A DNA stretch of 64,000 bases, taken from contig NC_135557.1 in assembly GCF_964340395.1 (NCBI RefSeq), forward strand, positions 4,006,216 to 4,070,215. The letters are read 5' to 3'. How positions within the stretch are numbered: the stretch's first letter is position 1; each line of letters begins with the position of its first letter. Both the position numbers and the translations under genes were made by a program. This document shows positions 36,701-48,828 of this stretch, piece after piece. This DNA is from Glandiceps talaboti (Eukaryota; Hemichordata; Enteropneusta; Spengelidae). The notes below the pieces were generated by a model, which saw nothing but the letters and a program-made list of their open reading frames with translations, was not told the DNA's origin and made no database searches.

Positions 36701-37553
36701 ACCCTACTGTGAGTGTCCCATAACAGGTTTGTTGTACTGTCCTATCAGAAACACTACCCTACTGTGAGTGTCCCATAACAGGTTTATTGTACTATCCTAT
36801 CAGAAACACTACCCTACTGTGAGTGTCCCATAACAGGTTTATTGTACTGTCCTATCAGAAACACTACCCTACTGTGAGTGTCCCATAACAGGTTTATTGT
36901 ACTGTCCTATCAGAAACACTATCCTACTGTGAGTGTCCCATAACAGGTTTATTATACTGTCCTATCAGAAACACTACCCTACTGTGAGTGTCCCATAACA
37001 GGTTTATTGTACTGTCCTATCAGAAACACTACCCTACTGTGAGTGTCCCATAACAGGTTTATTGTACTATCCTATCAGAAACACTACCCTACTGTGAGTG
37101 TCCCATAACAGGTTTATTGTACTATCCTATCAGAAACACTACTCTACTGTGAGTGTCCCATAACAGGTTTATTGTACTGTCCTATCAGAAACACTACCCT
37201 ACTGTGAGTGTCCCATAACAGGTTTGTTGTACTATCCTATCAGAAACACTACTCTACTGTGTGTGTCCCATAACAGGTTTATTGTACTGTCCTATCAGAA
37301 ACACTACCCTACTGTGAGTGTCCCATAACAGGTTTATTATACTGTCCTATCAGAAACACTACCCTACTGTGAGTGTCCCATAACAGGTTTATTATACTAT
37401 CCTATCAGAAACACTACCCTACTGTGAGTGTCCCATAACAGGTTTATTGTACTGTCCTATCAGAAACACTACCCTACTGTGAGTGTCCCATAACAGGTTT
37501 ATTGTACTATCCTATCAGAAACACTACCCTACTGTGAGTGTCCTGTAACATGT
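33782..37553. repeat. 55-bp minisatellite, about 68 copies
   Basis: Unit CACTACCCTACTGTGAGTGT, then CCCATAACAGGTTTATTGTA, then CTGTCCTATCAGAAA. Variation is confined to a few sites (ACAGG or ACATG, TTATT or TTGTT, GTACTGT or ATACTAT, CCTATC or CCAATC). It begins about 1.2 kb after the USP2-like stop codon. Confidence 0.97.
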
Positions 37554-38993
37554 TGTAACAATAGTTGAAGTTTTTGTCTATCTTAGTAAGGTGAAAGCTG
37601 TCTGACCACAGTTATGATTTTACCGTGGCACTTCTTGGAATTGAATGGTTTACCAGAGAGTAGTCAACTTTATTTTATTAATAACCTTTTACAATTGTTT
37701 CTCTCATTTTACTCTCTATAGTTACTTTCTGTCAATTTTTGTTTGTTTCATTGTTTGCATATCATCTTGTTATTGCATTTCTTGTCATGTATTGTTTGTT
37801 TTTTTAAAGTAAAAGTAAAAGTCCAGTCAGACTTATTTCTATCTTTAGTACACTTGTATTGTAGTAAAGGTTGTTTATTATAGTGACATGTGATATACAT
37901 TTTACAAATTGGCAATAACAATATCAGAAAGCAAACACATCACCCAGCCCACCGGGCTTATTAGTCACTACAAAACTGAATTGCTCCTATAAAGCACTTA
38001 AAAATAAGATATTGATTACTGCTATCAACTTAAGGTAAAGTCCAGTGAGAATTATTTCTGCCTTTAGTACACTTGTATTGATTACTGCTATCAACTTAAA
38101 GGTAAAGTCCAGTCAGAATTATTTCTGCCTTTAGTACACTTGTATTGATTACTGCTATCAACTTAGAGGAAAAGTCAAGTCAGACTTATTTCTGACTTTA
38201 GTACACTTGTATTAATTACTGCTATCAACTTAAAAGAAAAGTCCAGTCAGACTTATTTCTGCCTTTAGTACACTTGTATTGATTACTGCTATCAACTTAA
38301 AAGAAAAGTCCAGTCAGAATTATTTCTGTCTTTAGTACACTTGTATTGATTACTGCTATCAACTTAAAAGAAAAGTCCAGTCAGAATTATTTCTGTCTTT
38401 AGTACACTTGTATTGATTACTGCTATCAACTTAAAAGAAAAGTCCAGTCAGACTTATTTCTGCCTTTACTACACTTGTATTGATTACTGCTATAAACTTA
38501 GAGGAAAAGTCCAGTCAGACTTATTTCTGCCTTTACTACACTTGTATTGATTACTGGGTGATAAAATAGCACCTCGTCAGGTATTGATTTTAGAGGTTAC
38601 TTGTTTCAAGAATAATCTAAAAAGATGGTGAGGTAAACACATGTTTTATAATTCATGTTCACTGTATATTATACAAGATTGTAGAATGAAGGTAATGAAA
38701 ACAAAATGGAAAAAACTGCTAAAATGCAATTAAGTTGTTGCCACTCAAACAACAGCAAGTCCATTAGGATAAATTATAATTTTTTTATTATTAACTTCAT
38801 ACCTGGAGGATTGACAACATTTATAGGCAACAAAAAAGGCCAAAAAAAATGGACATGAAATTTTAAAGTGTACATAAGATGTGTATTTTTGGTTAAATAA
38901 CTTTGATATATTAAGCAATGGCTTTCTGATATTTTATGGTCATTTTTTTAACAGCCTAGAAATGTAAATTGAAAATTACAGATGAGAAATCAA
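37554..38993. repeat. intergenic sequence with 62-66-bp repeat, about 8 copies
   Basis: At about 38035-38560 are tandem units containing AAGTCCAGTCAGACTTATTT, then CTGCCTTTAGTACACTTGTA and TTGATTACTGCTATCAACTT. A single related sequence lies at about 37806-37863. Flanks are AT-rich with nothing recognised. Confidence 0.85.
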
Positions 38994-39455
38994 AGGGTCA
39001 CCGAAAAACTGTTGTGTATTATACACATTTTATGTTCCCAAGAACAATTTAGATAGATAAGAAACAGGCTTCCCACAGACCACTCATTACAAATATAAAC
39101 AACACCACACTCCTGCCAACAAGCAGACACTGTATGTACACACACATATCACCACAGAGAACCATGCAAGCAGACACTGTATGTACACACATATCACCAC
39201 AAGGGAACCATGCAAGCAGACACATTCTTACTAGATTCAATTTGTATGTGTCAAAATCTAAGCCTGCAATCTTATGACTTCCAATAGCTTGTTTGTTCCA
39301 AGGACATTGGGTGTGTCTCCGTGTATCAGTTAGGGTGGGATAGTGTTGTTTATATTTGTAATGAGTGGTCTGTGGGAAGCCTGTTTCTTATCTATCTAAA
39401 TTGTTCTTGGGGAACATAAAATGTACAATGATACACACAGTCTTTTGGCGACCCT
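38994..39455. mobile_element. 462-bp foldback element with TCAA flanks
   Basis: Inverted arms of about 110 bp. Outer ends are AGGGTCACCG and CGCGACCCT-like (AGGGTCGCC in reverse), flanked on both sides by TCAA (38990-38993, 39456-39459). Inner arms share CTTCCCACAGACCACTCATT and its inverse. The spacer contains a 50-bp direct duplication (CATATCACCACA). TCAA plus AGGG resembles the TTAAAGGG type, with one base changed in both flanks. Confidence 0.75.
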
Positions 39456-39494
39456 TCAATATTTCTGCTGTATTTGTTTCTTATTGCAAATGCT

Positions 39495-39820
39495 GTTTAA
39501 GGCAATGCAGGGCTATATTCAACTAGTAACACCCAAGTGAAGCATTTTAATTAAGGCAATGCAGGGCTATATTCAACTAGTAACACCCAAGTGAAGCATT
39601 TTAATTAAGGCAATGTAGGGCTGGTTTTACAACTAGTAACACCCAAGTGAAGCATTTTAATTAAGGCAATGCAGGGCTGTTTTTACAACTAGTAAGACCC
39701 AAGTGAAGCATTTTAATTAAGGCAATGCAGAGGTGTTTTTACAACTAGTAATACTCAAGTGAAGTATTTTAATTAAAGCAATGTAGGGCTGGTTTTACAA
39801 CTAGTAACACCCAAGTGTTA
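39495..39820. repeat. 54-57-bp minisatellite, 6 copies
   Basis: Units beginning TTAAGGCAATGCAGGGCT and containing CAACTAGTAACACCCAAGTG. Spacing is 54 bp for the first units and about 57 bp where TTTTA is added. Confidence 0.9.
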
Positions 39821-40027
39821 GCATTTTCACTGTGTGCCACGTTCATTGAAAGTGTTCATAGTAAGTTTGATGTATACTGGTTCAATTGTAGAAGTAATGG
39901 TGTCAACCAAGAAATCAAATGTTCATTAATTTTACAATATGCCTGGTGGGTAAAATTCTATTGCAGGTATCAAGAATTAAAACTGTACTGTTACGCTTGA
40001 CATACATGCTATTGATGATTTTTGTAC

Positions 40028-41516
40028 ACACTGAAACTGCTTTACTTGGATGTTAGGGGTTGTATATGCTATCAGTGCTAGTGGTACACACTGAAACTGC
40101 TTTACTTGGATGTTAGGGGTTGTATATGCTATCAGTGCTAGTGGTACACACTGAAACTACTTTACTTGGATGTTATGGGTTGTATATGCCATCAGTGCTA
40201 GTGGTACACACTGAAACTGCTTTACTTGGATGTTAGGGGTTGTATATATGCTATCAGTGCTAGTGGTACACACTGAAACTGCTTTACTTGGATGTTAGGG
40301 GTTGTATATGCCCTCAGTGCTAGTGGTACACACTGAAACTGCTTTACTTGGATGTTAGGGGTTGTATATGCCATCAGTGCTAGTGGCACACACTGAAACT
40401 GCTTTACTTGGATGTTAGGGGTTGTTTAAGCTCTCAGTGCTAATGGCACAGAATGAAACTATTTTACTTGGATGTTAGAGGTTGTATATGCCATAAGTGC
40501 TAGTGGTACACACTGAAACTGCTTTACTTGGATGTTAGAGGTTGTATATGCCATAAGTGCTAGTGGCACACAGTGAAACTGCTTTACTTGGATGTTAGGG
40601 GTTGTATATATCAGTGTTGGTGGCACAGAATGAAACTGCTTTACTTGGATGTTAGGGGTTGTATATGCTATCAGTGCTAGTGGTACACAGTGAAACTGCT
40701 TTACTTGGATGTTAGGGGTTGTATATGCCATCAGTGCTAGTGGTACACACTGAAACTGCTTTACTTGGATGTTAGGGGTTGTATATGCCATCAGTGCTAG
40801 TGGCACACAGTGAAACTGCTTTACTTGGATGTTAGGGGTTGTATATATCAGTGTTGGTGGCACAGAATGAAACTGCTTTACTTGGATGTTAGGGGTTGTA
40901 TATGCTATCAGTGCTAGTGGTACACACTGAAACTGCTTAACTTGGATGTTAGGGGTTGTATATATCAGTGTTTGTGTCACACAGTGAAACTGCTTTACTT
41001 GGATGTTAGGGGTTGTATATGCTATCAGTGCTAGTGGCACAGAATGAAACTGCTTTACTTGGATGTTAGGGGTTGTATATGCTATCAGTGCTAGTGCTAC
41101 ACACTGAAACTGCTTACTTGGATGTTAGGGGTTGTATATGCCATCAGTGCTAGTGGTACACACTGAAACTGCTTTACTTGGATGTTAGGGGTTGTATATG
41201 CCATAAGTGCTAGTGGTACACACTGAAACTGCTTTACCTGGATGTTAGAGGTTGTATATGCTATCAGTGATAGTGGCACACAGTGAAACTGCTTTACTTG
41301 GATGTTAGGGGTTGTACATTTGTATATGCTATCAGTGCTAGTGGTACACACTGAAACTGCTTACTTGGATGTTAGGGGTTGTATATGCTATCAGTGCTAG
41401 TGGCACACAGTGAAACTGCTTTACTTGGATGTTAGGGGTTGTACCGTATATGCTATCAGTGATAGTGGCACACAGTGAAACTCCTTTACTTGGATGTTAG
41501 GGGTTGTATATATGCC
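40028..41516. repeat. 60-bp minisatellite, about 25 copies
   Basis: Unit ACACACTGAAACTGCTTTAC, then TTGGATGTTAGGGGTTGTAT, then ATGCTATCAGTGCTAGTGGT. Some units are shortened (GTATATATCAGTGTTGG). The minus-strand frame of about 190 codons across it is a repeat effect. Confidence 0.95.
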
Positions 41517-42640
41517 ATCAAATAATTTAACATGTACAAAGTGTTAGTAATATGTAAAATAGAACAAGAATGGATGTATGAAATATCAAGTAGTCATTAT
41601 TTTCTATAAATCCTCGTCAGAGCCATTCATATTTTACTTTATGTTACCTAGTTTATTTATCTTGTTAGAACATTATTTATGCATAGTCAGTTGCTGTTTC
41701 TTTCAAATATTTGTTGTTTATTTTCTGCTGTTGAAAAATACGTAAAAACTTTACTAGAAAATATAAATAGTCCACTCCTAAATTACCTATGTACATTATG
41801 GTACTGTATACCCTGGCTTGATGTCTGTATGTAAACAGTATGAATCAACTGAGTTACCTGTTTACTAGTCATTGATGGTACTGTGTACTCTGGCTTGATG
41901 TCCATGTGTAAACAGTATGAATCAACTGAATTGCCTGTTTACTAGTCATTGATGGTACCGTACTCTGACTTGATGTCCATGTGTAAACAGTATGAATCAA
42001 CTGAGTTACCTGTTTACTATATAGTCAGCAATGGTACAAAGCAATATACATAGCAACAAACCATAGACACACCCATAGTAACCAACCATAGATACAACCA
42101 TAGCAAGCAACCATTGACACAACCATAGCAACCAACCATATATACAACTATAGCAACCAATCATGGACACACCCGTAGCAACCAACCATGGACACACCCA
42201 TAGCAACAGTGTCTTGTACAAGATAACACCAGGGATGGGTATACAGTACTGGTAGACAATAACCATTAATGTCTTACAAACCAAACCCTTTAAAAACTGA
42301 CATCGTCAATCAAGGCCTATATTGTACTAATTGTGCTACACCACCATTGGCACTAGTTGTAGTTTACTGGGTTCAATCAAGGCCTATACTGTACTAACTG
42401 TGCTACACCACCATTGGCACTAGTTGTAGTTACTGGGTTCATATTTGTTTGCTTTGATGGTAGGGAATTACTTTTATAAGTTTGACAGGTTTTGTTATAT
42501 AGATCTGTATCTACACATGTACATATTTATATTATGCATTGTACTTTTAGAGGATCAGGAGACGAGAAATGTTTTATGAAAAATAAATACACAAATATAA
42601 AATAATACTTTGATGTAGTGTGTATTACATATTATCACAA
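41517..42640. other. intergenic sequence with short duplications
   Basis: Three copies of a unit of about 72 bp (TGAATCAACTGAGTTACC, 41840-42010), a CATAGCAACCAACCATAGA-type short repeat (about 42040-42205), and a 70-bp duplication (AATCAAGGCCTATA at 42308 and 42374). No gene. Confidence 0.65.
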
Positions 42641-43264
42641 CTGAGGTGTGTGTCTGTAATAAGGGTATGTAATTCTGTATGTATGTCTGTATATTAGTAC
42701 AACTGAGGTGTATGTCTGTAATAAGGGTATGTAATTCTGTATGTCTGTCTGTATATTAGTACAACTGAGGTGTATGTCTGTAATAAGGGTATGTAATTCT
42801 GTATGTATGTCTGTATATTAGTACAACTGAGGTATGTGTCTGTAATAAGGGTATGTAATTCTGTATGTCTGTATATTAGTACAACTGAGGTGTGTGTCTG
42901 TAATAAGGGTATGTAATTCTGTATGTATGTCTGTGTATTAGTACAACTGAGGTGTATGTCTGTAATAAGGGTGTGTGATTCTGTATGTATGTCTGTATAT
43001 TAGTACAACTGAGGTGTGTGTCTGTAATAAGGGTATGTAATTATGTATGTCTGTCTGTATATTAGTACAACTGAGGTGTGTGTCTGTAAGGGTATGTGAT
43101 TCTGTATGTATGTCTGTGTATTAGTACAACTGAGGTGTGTGTCTGTAGTAAGGGTATGTGATTCTGTGTGTGATTCTGTATGTATGTATGTATGTATGTA
43201 TGTATGTATGTATGTATGTATGTATGTATGTATGTATGTATGTATGTATGTATGTATGTATGTT
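42641..43264. repeat. about 60-bp minisatellite ending in (GTAT)n
   Basis: About nine units with GTACAACTGAGGTGTGTGTC, then TGTAATAAGGGTATGTAATT and CTGTATGTATGTCTGTATATTA. The array passes directly into a (GTAT)n run from about 43179 to 43264, suggesting that the microsatellite grew from the unit's own TGTATGTATG. Confidence 0.9.
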
Positions 43265-43566
43265 TATGTTGGTGCACATAATGTTGACATCTTTACCATT
43301 TATTAGAACTTAGAGTGTTTCGTTCTATGTCATAACACAGATATAATGTCAGGTGGTAATTCTACTTATACCTTGCCTTGTTATGCTTTGTAAAATAATA
43401 ACTTGAAACATCAGGATTGAATTTATTTATCAATATAAGTTTGTCTATTAACCCTGTTGTTATCTTTGCAATATACGTGATCATTTGGTTGTTGCCATGG
43501 GCGTGGTCTTGTTGCTAGGCATATTTGCATACACTTTTGAATGTTTGTTTACTTGTCTAAGAATCC

Positions 43567-44108
43567 ATGTCTAAAACTTTGTCTGATATAATAAAGAAAA
43601 CACGGTTTCATGTAGGATTAAGTAGATCTTTAATTCAGTGTTTCGGCTTTACAAAAATTAAGAAATCTAAAAATGTCCACAAAATTATGGCTACTTCCAA
43701 TGCGTCTAGCCTGGCTACTTCCAATGCGTCTAGCCCTGGCTACTTCCAATGCGTCTAGCCCTGGCTACTTCCAATGCGTCTAGCCTGGCTACTTCCAATG
43801 TGTCTAGCCTGGCTACTTCCAATGCCTCTAGCCTGGCTACTTCCAATGCATCTAGCCTGGCTACTTCCAATGCCTCTAGCCTGGCTACTTCCAATGCCTC
43901 TAGCCTGGCTACTTCCAATGCCTCTAGCCTGGCTACTTCCAATGCCTCTAGCCTGGCTACTTCCAATGCCTCTAGCCTGGCTACTTCCAATGAGAAAGTG
44001 AAGAACTGTTTGTTTTATCTGCTAGTACTATTGATGATCGGTGTAGGTCCCATGCATTTCATAGGACACTTTCCTGGCAACCTTTATTTTGTCAAAGGCG
44101 GAACTTGA
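43567..44108 (+). pseudogene. possible repeat-protein gene broken by two 1-base insertions, or noncoding 24-bp repeat
   Basis: An ATG at 43567 opens a Lys-rich leader (MSKTLSDIIKKTRFHVGL) that enters a 24-bp repeat (43689-43990, about 13 units) encoding the octapeptide LATSNASS. Two units carry an extra C (AGCCCTGG instead of AGCCTGG), shifting the frame twice. After that the same octapeptide continues to a tail with a hydrophobic run (LFYLLVLLMIGVG) and stop at 44106-44108. The peptide repeat is Ser/Thr/Asn-rich. No family is recognised, and a chance frame over a minisatellite is at least as likely. Confidence 0.3.
43689..43990. repeat. 24-bp minisatellite, about 13 copies
   Basis: Unit GGCTACTTCCAATGCCTCTA plus GCCT. 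Early units have GCGTCTAG and two are 25 bp. Confidence 0.95.
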
Positions 44109-44282
44109 AACGAAAAGTAGGATAACAAAGTTATACTTCGAATTCGACGAGCAGTAGAGTTATGCATTCAATATTCTATGAATTCTTATGATATGAACCA
44201 ACAAACACTTTACTAACCATGTGAGAAAATGAAAGATTTTTTATTTTCAACACTAGGAGTGCTATTCAAACAGGACGGTTAA

Positions 44283-44645
44283 CCCAAAGGGACACTCATT
44301 ATTGCTTAGATTGTTGTTTTCCCAAGAAAACGTCACACGAATCATGGTACTACAAATGTATATATTTATGCTCTATAACTTTCCATAGAGGTAGGGAAAT
44401 GTATTCAAGTTAAAATGTCACATGAATCATGGTACTACAAATGTATATATTTATGCTCTATAACTTTCCATAGAGGTGGGGGAAGGTATTCAAGTTAAAA
44501 TGTCACACGAATCATGGTACTACAAATGTATCTATTTATGCTCTATAACTTTCTATAGAGGTAGGAGAAATGTATTCAAGTTAAAATGTAATAGCTAGAC
44601 ATTAGACAATGAAAAAAAAATCTAAAAAATACATGCCCCTTTGGG
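44283..44645. mobile_element. possible piggyBac-like MITE with TTAA flanks
   Basis: Ends CCCAAAGGG (44283-44291) and CCCTTTGGG (44637-44645) are inverse, each next to TTAA (44279-44282 and 44646-44649). CCC ends with TTAA duplication are piggyBac-like. Only about 10-12 bp of the ends match, so this is tentative. The interior holds three 85-bp tandem units (GTCACACGAATCATGG at 44332, 44417 and 44502). Confidence 0.4.
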
Positions 44646-44716
44646 TTAACCCCCCCCCCCCCCCGAATCTAAAAATACTACACGCCTCTATGGGTTAACC
44701 CCCGAATCTAAGAAAT

Positions 44717-44720
44717 ACTA

Positions 44721-44756
<36 letters not shown>
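44717..44756. repeat. (CTA)n microsatellite
   Basis: Pure ACTACT trinucleotide run, preceded by a tandem duplication containing GGGTTAACCCCC and CCGAATCTAA. Confidence 0.9.
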
Positions 44757-44760
44757 GTTC

Positions 44761-45330
44761 TTGTTTATGGAAGGGCGGTTCCATGACCACCTGATATGTT
44801 ATTCGATAGTACCCCTGGAGTGCAGGAAACACCAACATCACATGCATTGCAAAGCAGGTAGTAAGCAAAGCAAATTACGTGCTGCCTATGAACAAACGAG
44901 AGAAGTACAATTGATATGTCACAGAAAAGACAAAAAACTGGATACGACAAGTGGACAGTTCACCACCCCTACAAAGAGGGAGATAAAGAGATAAAGTCTG
45001 GTTCCATTACCCTACAGCCAGACAGGGCAGAGTACAAAAACTGGTGTTACAGAAGACACGGATTCCAAGCCCAGAGAGTAAATGTATAGTGTACCGTATC
45101 CAAGGAAGTGAACCTCGATGCAAGAGAATGGTTATACACCACAACCCGAGTTTGGATTCTCAACTTAGAATAATGCCGATGGAAACCAAGAGTATGGGTC
45201 AACACCACAAAATAGTCAACAGAACAGAGAACCTGATGAGCAGGGAGCAGCAGAAATTTAAAGTACTAGGTCAAATCCTCAACAGCTCATCAGCCTGTAT
45301 TGCGTCCTCATGTGACCAGATTTGGTAGAG
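44761..45330 (+). pseudogene. Ty3/Gypsy-type integrase C-terminal remnant
   Basis: A broken frame shows, in order, LRAAYEQTREVQL with HRKDKK, a shifted segment with GDK..VWF, and then CIVYRIQ and MVIHHN. This order (AYEQ.R, YD-like, GD.VW, V.YRIQ, VVHHN) is the C-terminal region of Ty3/Gypsy integrases. A frameshift near 44985-44995 and a stop break it. No LTR was located. Confidence 0.6.
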
Positions 45331-46500
45331 TGACAAAGGTACTAGAAATGTACACTGATGTCTGACGTCATCTTTACCCTTGTGTAACAATGGATGACAT
45401 ACAAATTACAATCTGATTTGTTTGACATAAAGTCATCATCACCTTTATAATTCTGACGTCAACTTTCAAGAATCCTGCCACTTAAACAAGATGTTACTGT
45501 TGTGATATCGTATAAAGTGACATCGAATTGTATGTTTATCACCTCCATTGCGCCTCAAGGTCATTTCATTTGTAAGATGAAAGTTATCGTGGGCCACAAG
45601 AAAACAAGAACGGCGCTAATACTGACTTCCACAGACAAATGAATCGTTTTGTCAATTAGATTCAAACAGAAAACTATACTGCATTATATCTTATCTCGTT
45701 TATACATCTATAATATGCAAATTCGAATCACAATATGCAAATACTTAACAATCTCATACAAAACATAGTTTTAAAAACCATGTCAAATCTTTTTTATGGA
45801 ACAAATTAGAGGTTTAAGAACATAATATTTTGTAACTTTTTAGTCCTTCCTTTTTAAATTGAGGGTGTAGTCTGTGTATTTTATAATTTTTTGTGTGCTC
45901 TGTCATCTGTATTTCATTAAAAAAAAATTATATTTTGTTTGTTTGTTTGTTTGTTTGTTTGTTTGTTTGTTGTTGTTGTTGTTGTAACATTGTTGCCATG
46001 GCGTTTTGAATACCCCTATGAGGACCACATTGGAAATAAGTGTTTTTAAACATACTTTTATTTGTTATCCTCGGTGATTTATTATCCTTGTATTTTAATA
46101 TGTACTTGTATAAATTTTTACCCAAATAAAATCATATCAATCATATCATATCAATACGTATCACAATATGCAAATACGAATCGCCTGTTTACAAGCTAAA
46201 CCAATCAACAAGTGTTGTCAATTACTATCCAGTCTACCAAATTGAATGTCATAATACCCTGTCATTTTCCCCAAGTAATTTTTCTTTCCATTGTTGTACT
46301 TCTTTTGTTATGAAAATCAAAACCATTTACCATTTACAGTGTATGAACTTGTGTTGCATTACATGACAATTTTTATCAATAAATATCATAACTTATTGTT
46401 ATAACAAAAATGGACGTTTTATTTTGCCGTGTCTATCTTTAGTTTAGCTAATTTAGTTGGGTGATATCTGTGTTGATGTGATGTTTGTGTCTCTTTCCAG
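45331..46500. other. intergenic, retroelement-like 3' tail and simple repeats
   Basis: Contains (TTTG)n(TTG)n at about 45938-45985 and a tail of short ATATCA repeats (about 46125-46160) after AATAAAATCA. Together these could be a non-LTR retrotransposon 3' end, though no coding part is seen. From about 46440 the sequence belongs to the duplicated module; its pyrimidine-rich CTCTTTCCAG precedes the exon-like cassette. Confidence 0.4.
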
Positions 46501-46675
46501 GGACAACGTCATCTACTGTGAAGAGGAAACTTAACTCAAATGGCTGCATAAATAGTATATGACTGGATGATACTGTGTGCTGAAATCAATAGAAACAAGT
46601 GCAGACACGATCTAGCCGCTGTTTCATTGTCTCTCGTTACTCAGAACGGTCTACTAACTTTGAATATAATTATCA
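46501..46675 (+). other. exon-like cassette A, candidate 5' noncoding exon
   Basis: Bounded by a strong acceptor (TGTCTCTTTCCAG at 46500) and donor (TATCAG|GTAAGA at 46676). It is about 80 percent or more identical by eye to cassette B (48661-48828), with splice sites retained in both. Stops occur in all frames, so it is unlikely to be coding. The only downstream plus-strand gene is the kinase at 58207, making a 5' untranslated exon the simplest idea; no transcript is available here. Confidence 0.45.
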
Positions 46676-48660
46676 GGTAAGAACCAAATAACAAAGAAAA
46701 CATTATGTATGAACAAACTCAGACAGACACGACGTATTTGTCAAACTTCGCTACCAGCTTAGTAAGTGATAAAATAGGACGCCAGGGACCCGGAACCGCA
46801 CCAGTACATTTTTTAATTCTTCACCAATAAAAATGTTATATCTCTCTCCCTGTTACTTTTGGAAGCGATGAAATGGTTCGAAACACAGTTTGCGCCAAAA
46901 TATTTGACATTGCTCGCAAAACTTAGAAGTAAACTAGTTTGTACTATTTACTGACTAGGATGTGATGTTTGTGAAGGGGACACCTTTCAACATGTTTCAA
47001 ATATAGATGGTGCAAATAAAATGGTAATATATCTCTTTCAAATCAAATGAAAGCTAATAACAATCAGGTTACAAACGGAGCCTTTTTCTGTCTTTCAATT
47101 GTTTAGTATAAACCTTATTTTCAAGAATTTTTACCCCAGTCCCAAAAACATGGAACAAAGTAAGCCATATACAGACTACACTACACTATGTCTAGCTATA
47201 TGGTCAATATGACCTTTGCCCTCTCTGTGCTAACTGATTATAATATGAAAAGCTCCAAGACAACTTACAATTTTAGACATTTGAGCAACTTCCTGTTATA
47301 TATTACATGACCTTAGATTGACCTTAGAGAATTGCTTTCTTCAGAGAATAGCTTTAAATGTTTATAGTGACAATTTATATTGTTATACAAAATGTTTATT
47401 TTAATATTGGAGTGAATCGATGTAAGGTTGTGTCATTTAAGTTTTTATTGAAAATTGAATTTAAATCTGCAATTATTGTACTATAATATCTAGAGGTGTA
47501 GCAGACGACATTCTGTAAAATCACAAGTGGACAAGAGACTGGCCAACATAGAATGCTATAATGTTATAGTATATGTTTCACTATCATATCCGTCCATAAT
47601 ATAGTCATATATTTAAAGAACAATTGTGGCAATGACCTTAAGACACACAGACAGCGCAACAATGGCGTCTAAACAGACATCCTTGCTAAATAGGTCACGC
47701 TATGTCTTTATGCCTTCAGTGTTCAATGATTAGTATTCTTCACCTGACTTGTTTACTACAATAATTTTACATAACAAAAACGTATTGTTAGGTTTCGTAG
47801 AAAAAGAAGTCACTTAAAGTGGCAATAAAGTATAAAGTAACGCCTTACTGTGTGTCGTCGTCACTAGAAGTACTCTGAAGTGAGTTGCAGCACCCAGTCC
47901 AACACAGTTCTATCTTCTATTCTAGTTTGGTTTTCAAGAAATGTATTTCAAACATTTAAGAGGTAAGCTGAAACTCATAAAGAAATTGTTTAATGCTTTC
48001 AGAATACTTTTCATTTTGTAGAAACCCAGTGTGTTCATTCTTTTGTAACCCTCGATTCTAATTTTGAAAAAAAAATCGGCATTATGCATACTGTGTAGTC
48101 ACGGTTAGTTGTAACAGTGGCTCTGTTTGCCCTACATCACTTAATTCCTCTCGAATTCGTCAAAAATAAACCGAGCTCGAAGTTATACACCTCTAAATTT
48201 GATGCAAAGAGGTTCAGTTCTATAATTTGTCTCTGCTAAGCTGTAACTGAACCCTTAAGACATACTCAGCTTGTACGGTTAGTAGATTATGGGGTGTACG
48301 TCACATTTGCGATGAACCAGTTGCTAAGGTAAACAGGACTCTAGCTAGCTTCATACTGTGAGTTGTACGAATATACTTGTATTGGTATATAATTTGTCAA
48401 TTGATATACATACTAAGCCAACTGTGTACATGGTAACCTGACATGATGTTATTGAAGACCAGTCACTATAGATGTGTGTGACGTAATAAAGTACATTCTA
48501 CGATTATCGTTGTTTTCATAATTTGAGTAATTCAATTTCATTTAGAAAACTCTGTCAAATATTCTTGAAGTGAAAGTTATCCACTGTAATCAACACGTAA
48601 AAGGCCTGAACCTTTCGACTGAAATCTGTGTTGATGTAATGTTTGTGTCTGTTTCTAGGG
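46676..48660. other. first copy of the duplicated module
   Basis: Aligns in blocks with 48829-55100. 46676-46965 matches 48829-49115, 47595-47840 matches 52132-52382, 48145-48480 matches 52384-52722 plus 53560-53600, and 48478-48560 matches 55028-55105. It contains the unoccupied site of the later MITE at 48449-48451. No coding sequence. A diverged third copy of 47190-47520 occurs twice at 56630-56720 and 57240-57550. Confidence 0.7.
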
Positions 48661-48828
48661 ACAACGTCATCTACTGAAGCGGAGCCTTAAATCAAAATAT
48701 CTGTATAAATAATGTAAGGTGGACGCTGTGTGCTGGAACCAATAGATACAAGTGCAGACACGACCTAGCCGCTGTTTCATTGTCTCGTTACTCAGAACGG
48801 TCTACTTACTTTGAATAGAATTGGCAGG
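48661..48828 (+). other. exon-like cassette B, candidate alternative 5' noncoding exon
   Basis: Homologue of cassette A with acceptor CTGTTTCTAG at 48660 and donor GGCAG|GTAAGA at 48829. It shares GGACAACGTCATCTACTG, CAAGTGCAGACACGA and CTCAGAACGGTCTAC with A. Not coding in any consistent frame. Confidence 0.45.

Noticed and set aside
40459-41351. Minus-strand frames of 193 and 84 codons
   Set aside because: They follow the 60-bp repeat unit; no independent coding signal.
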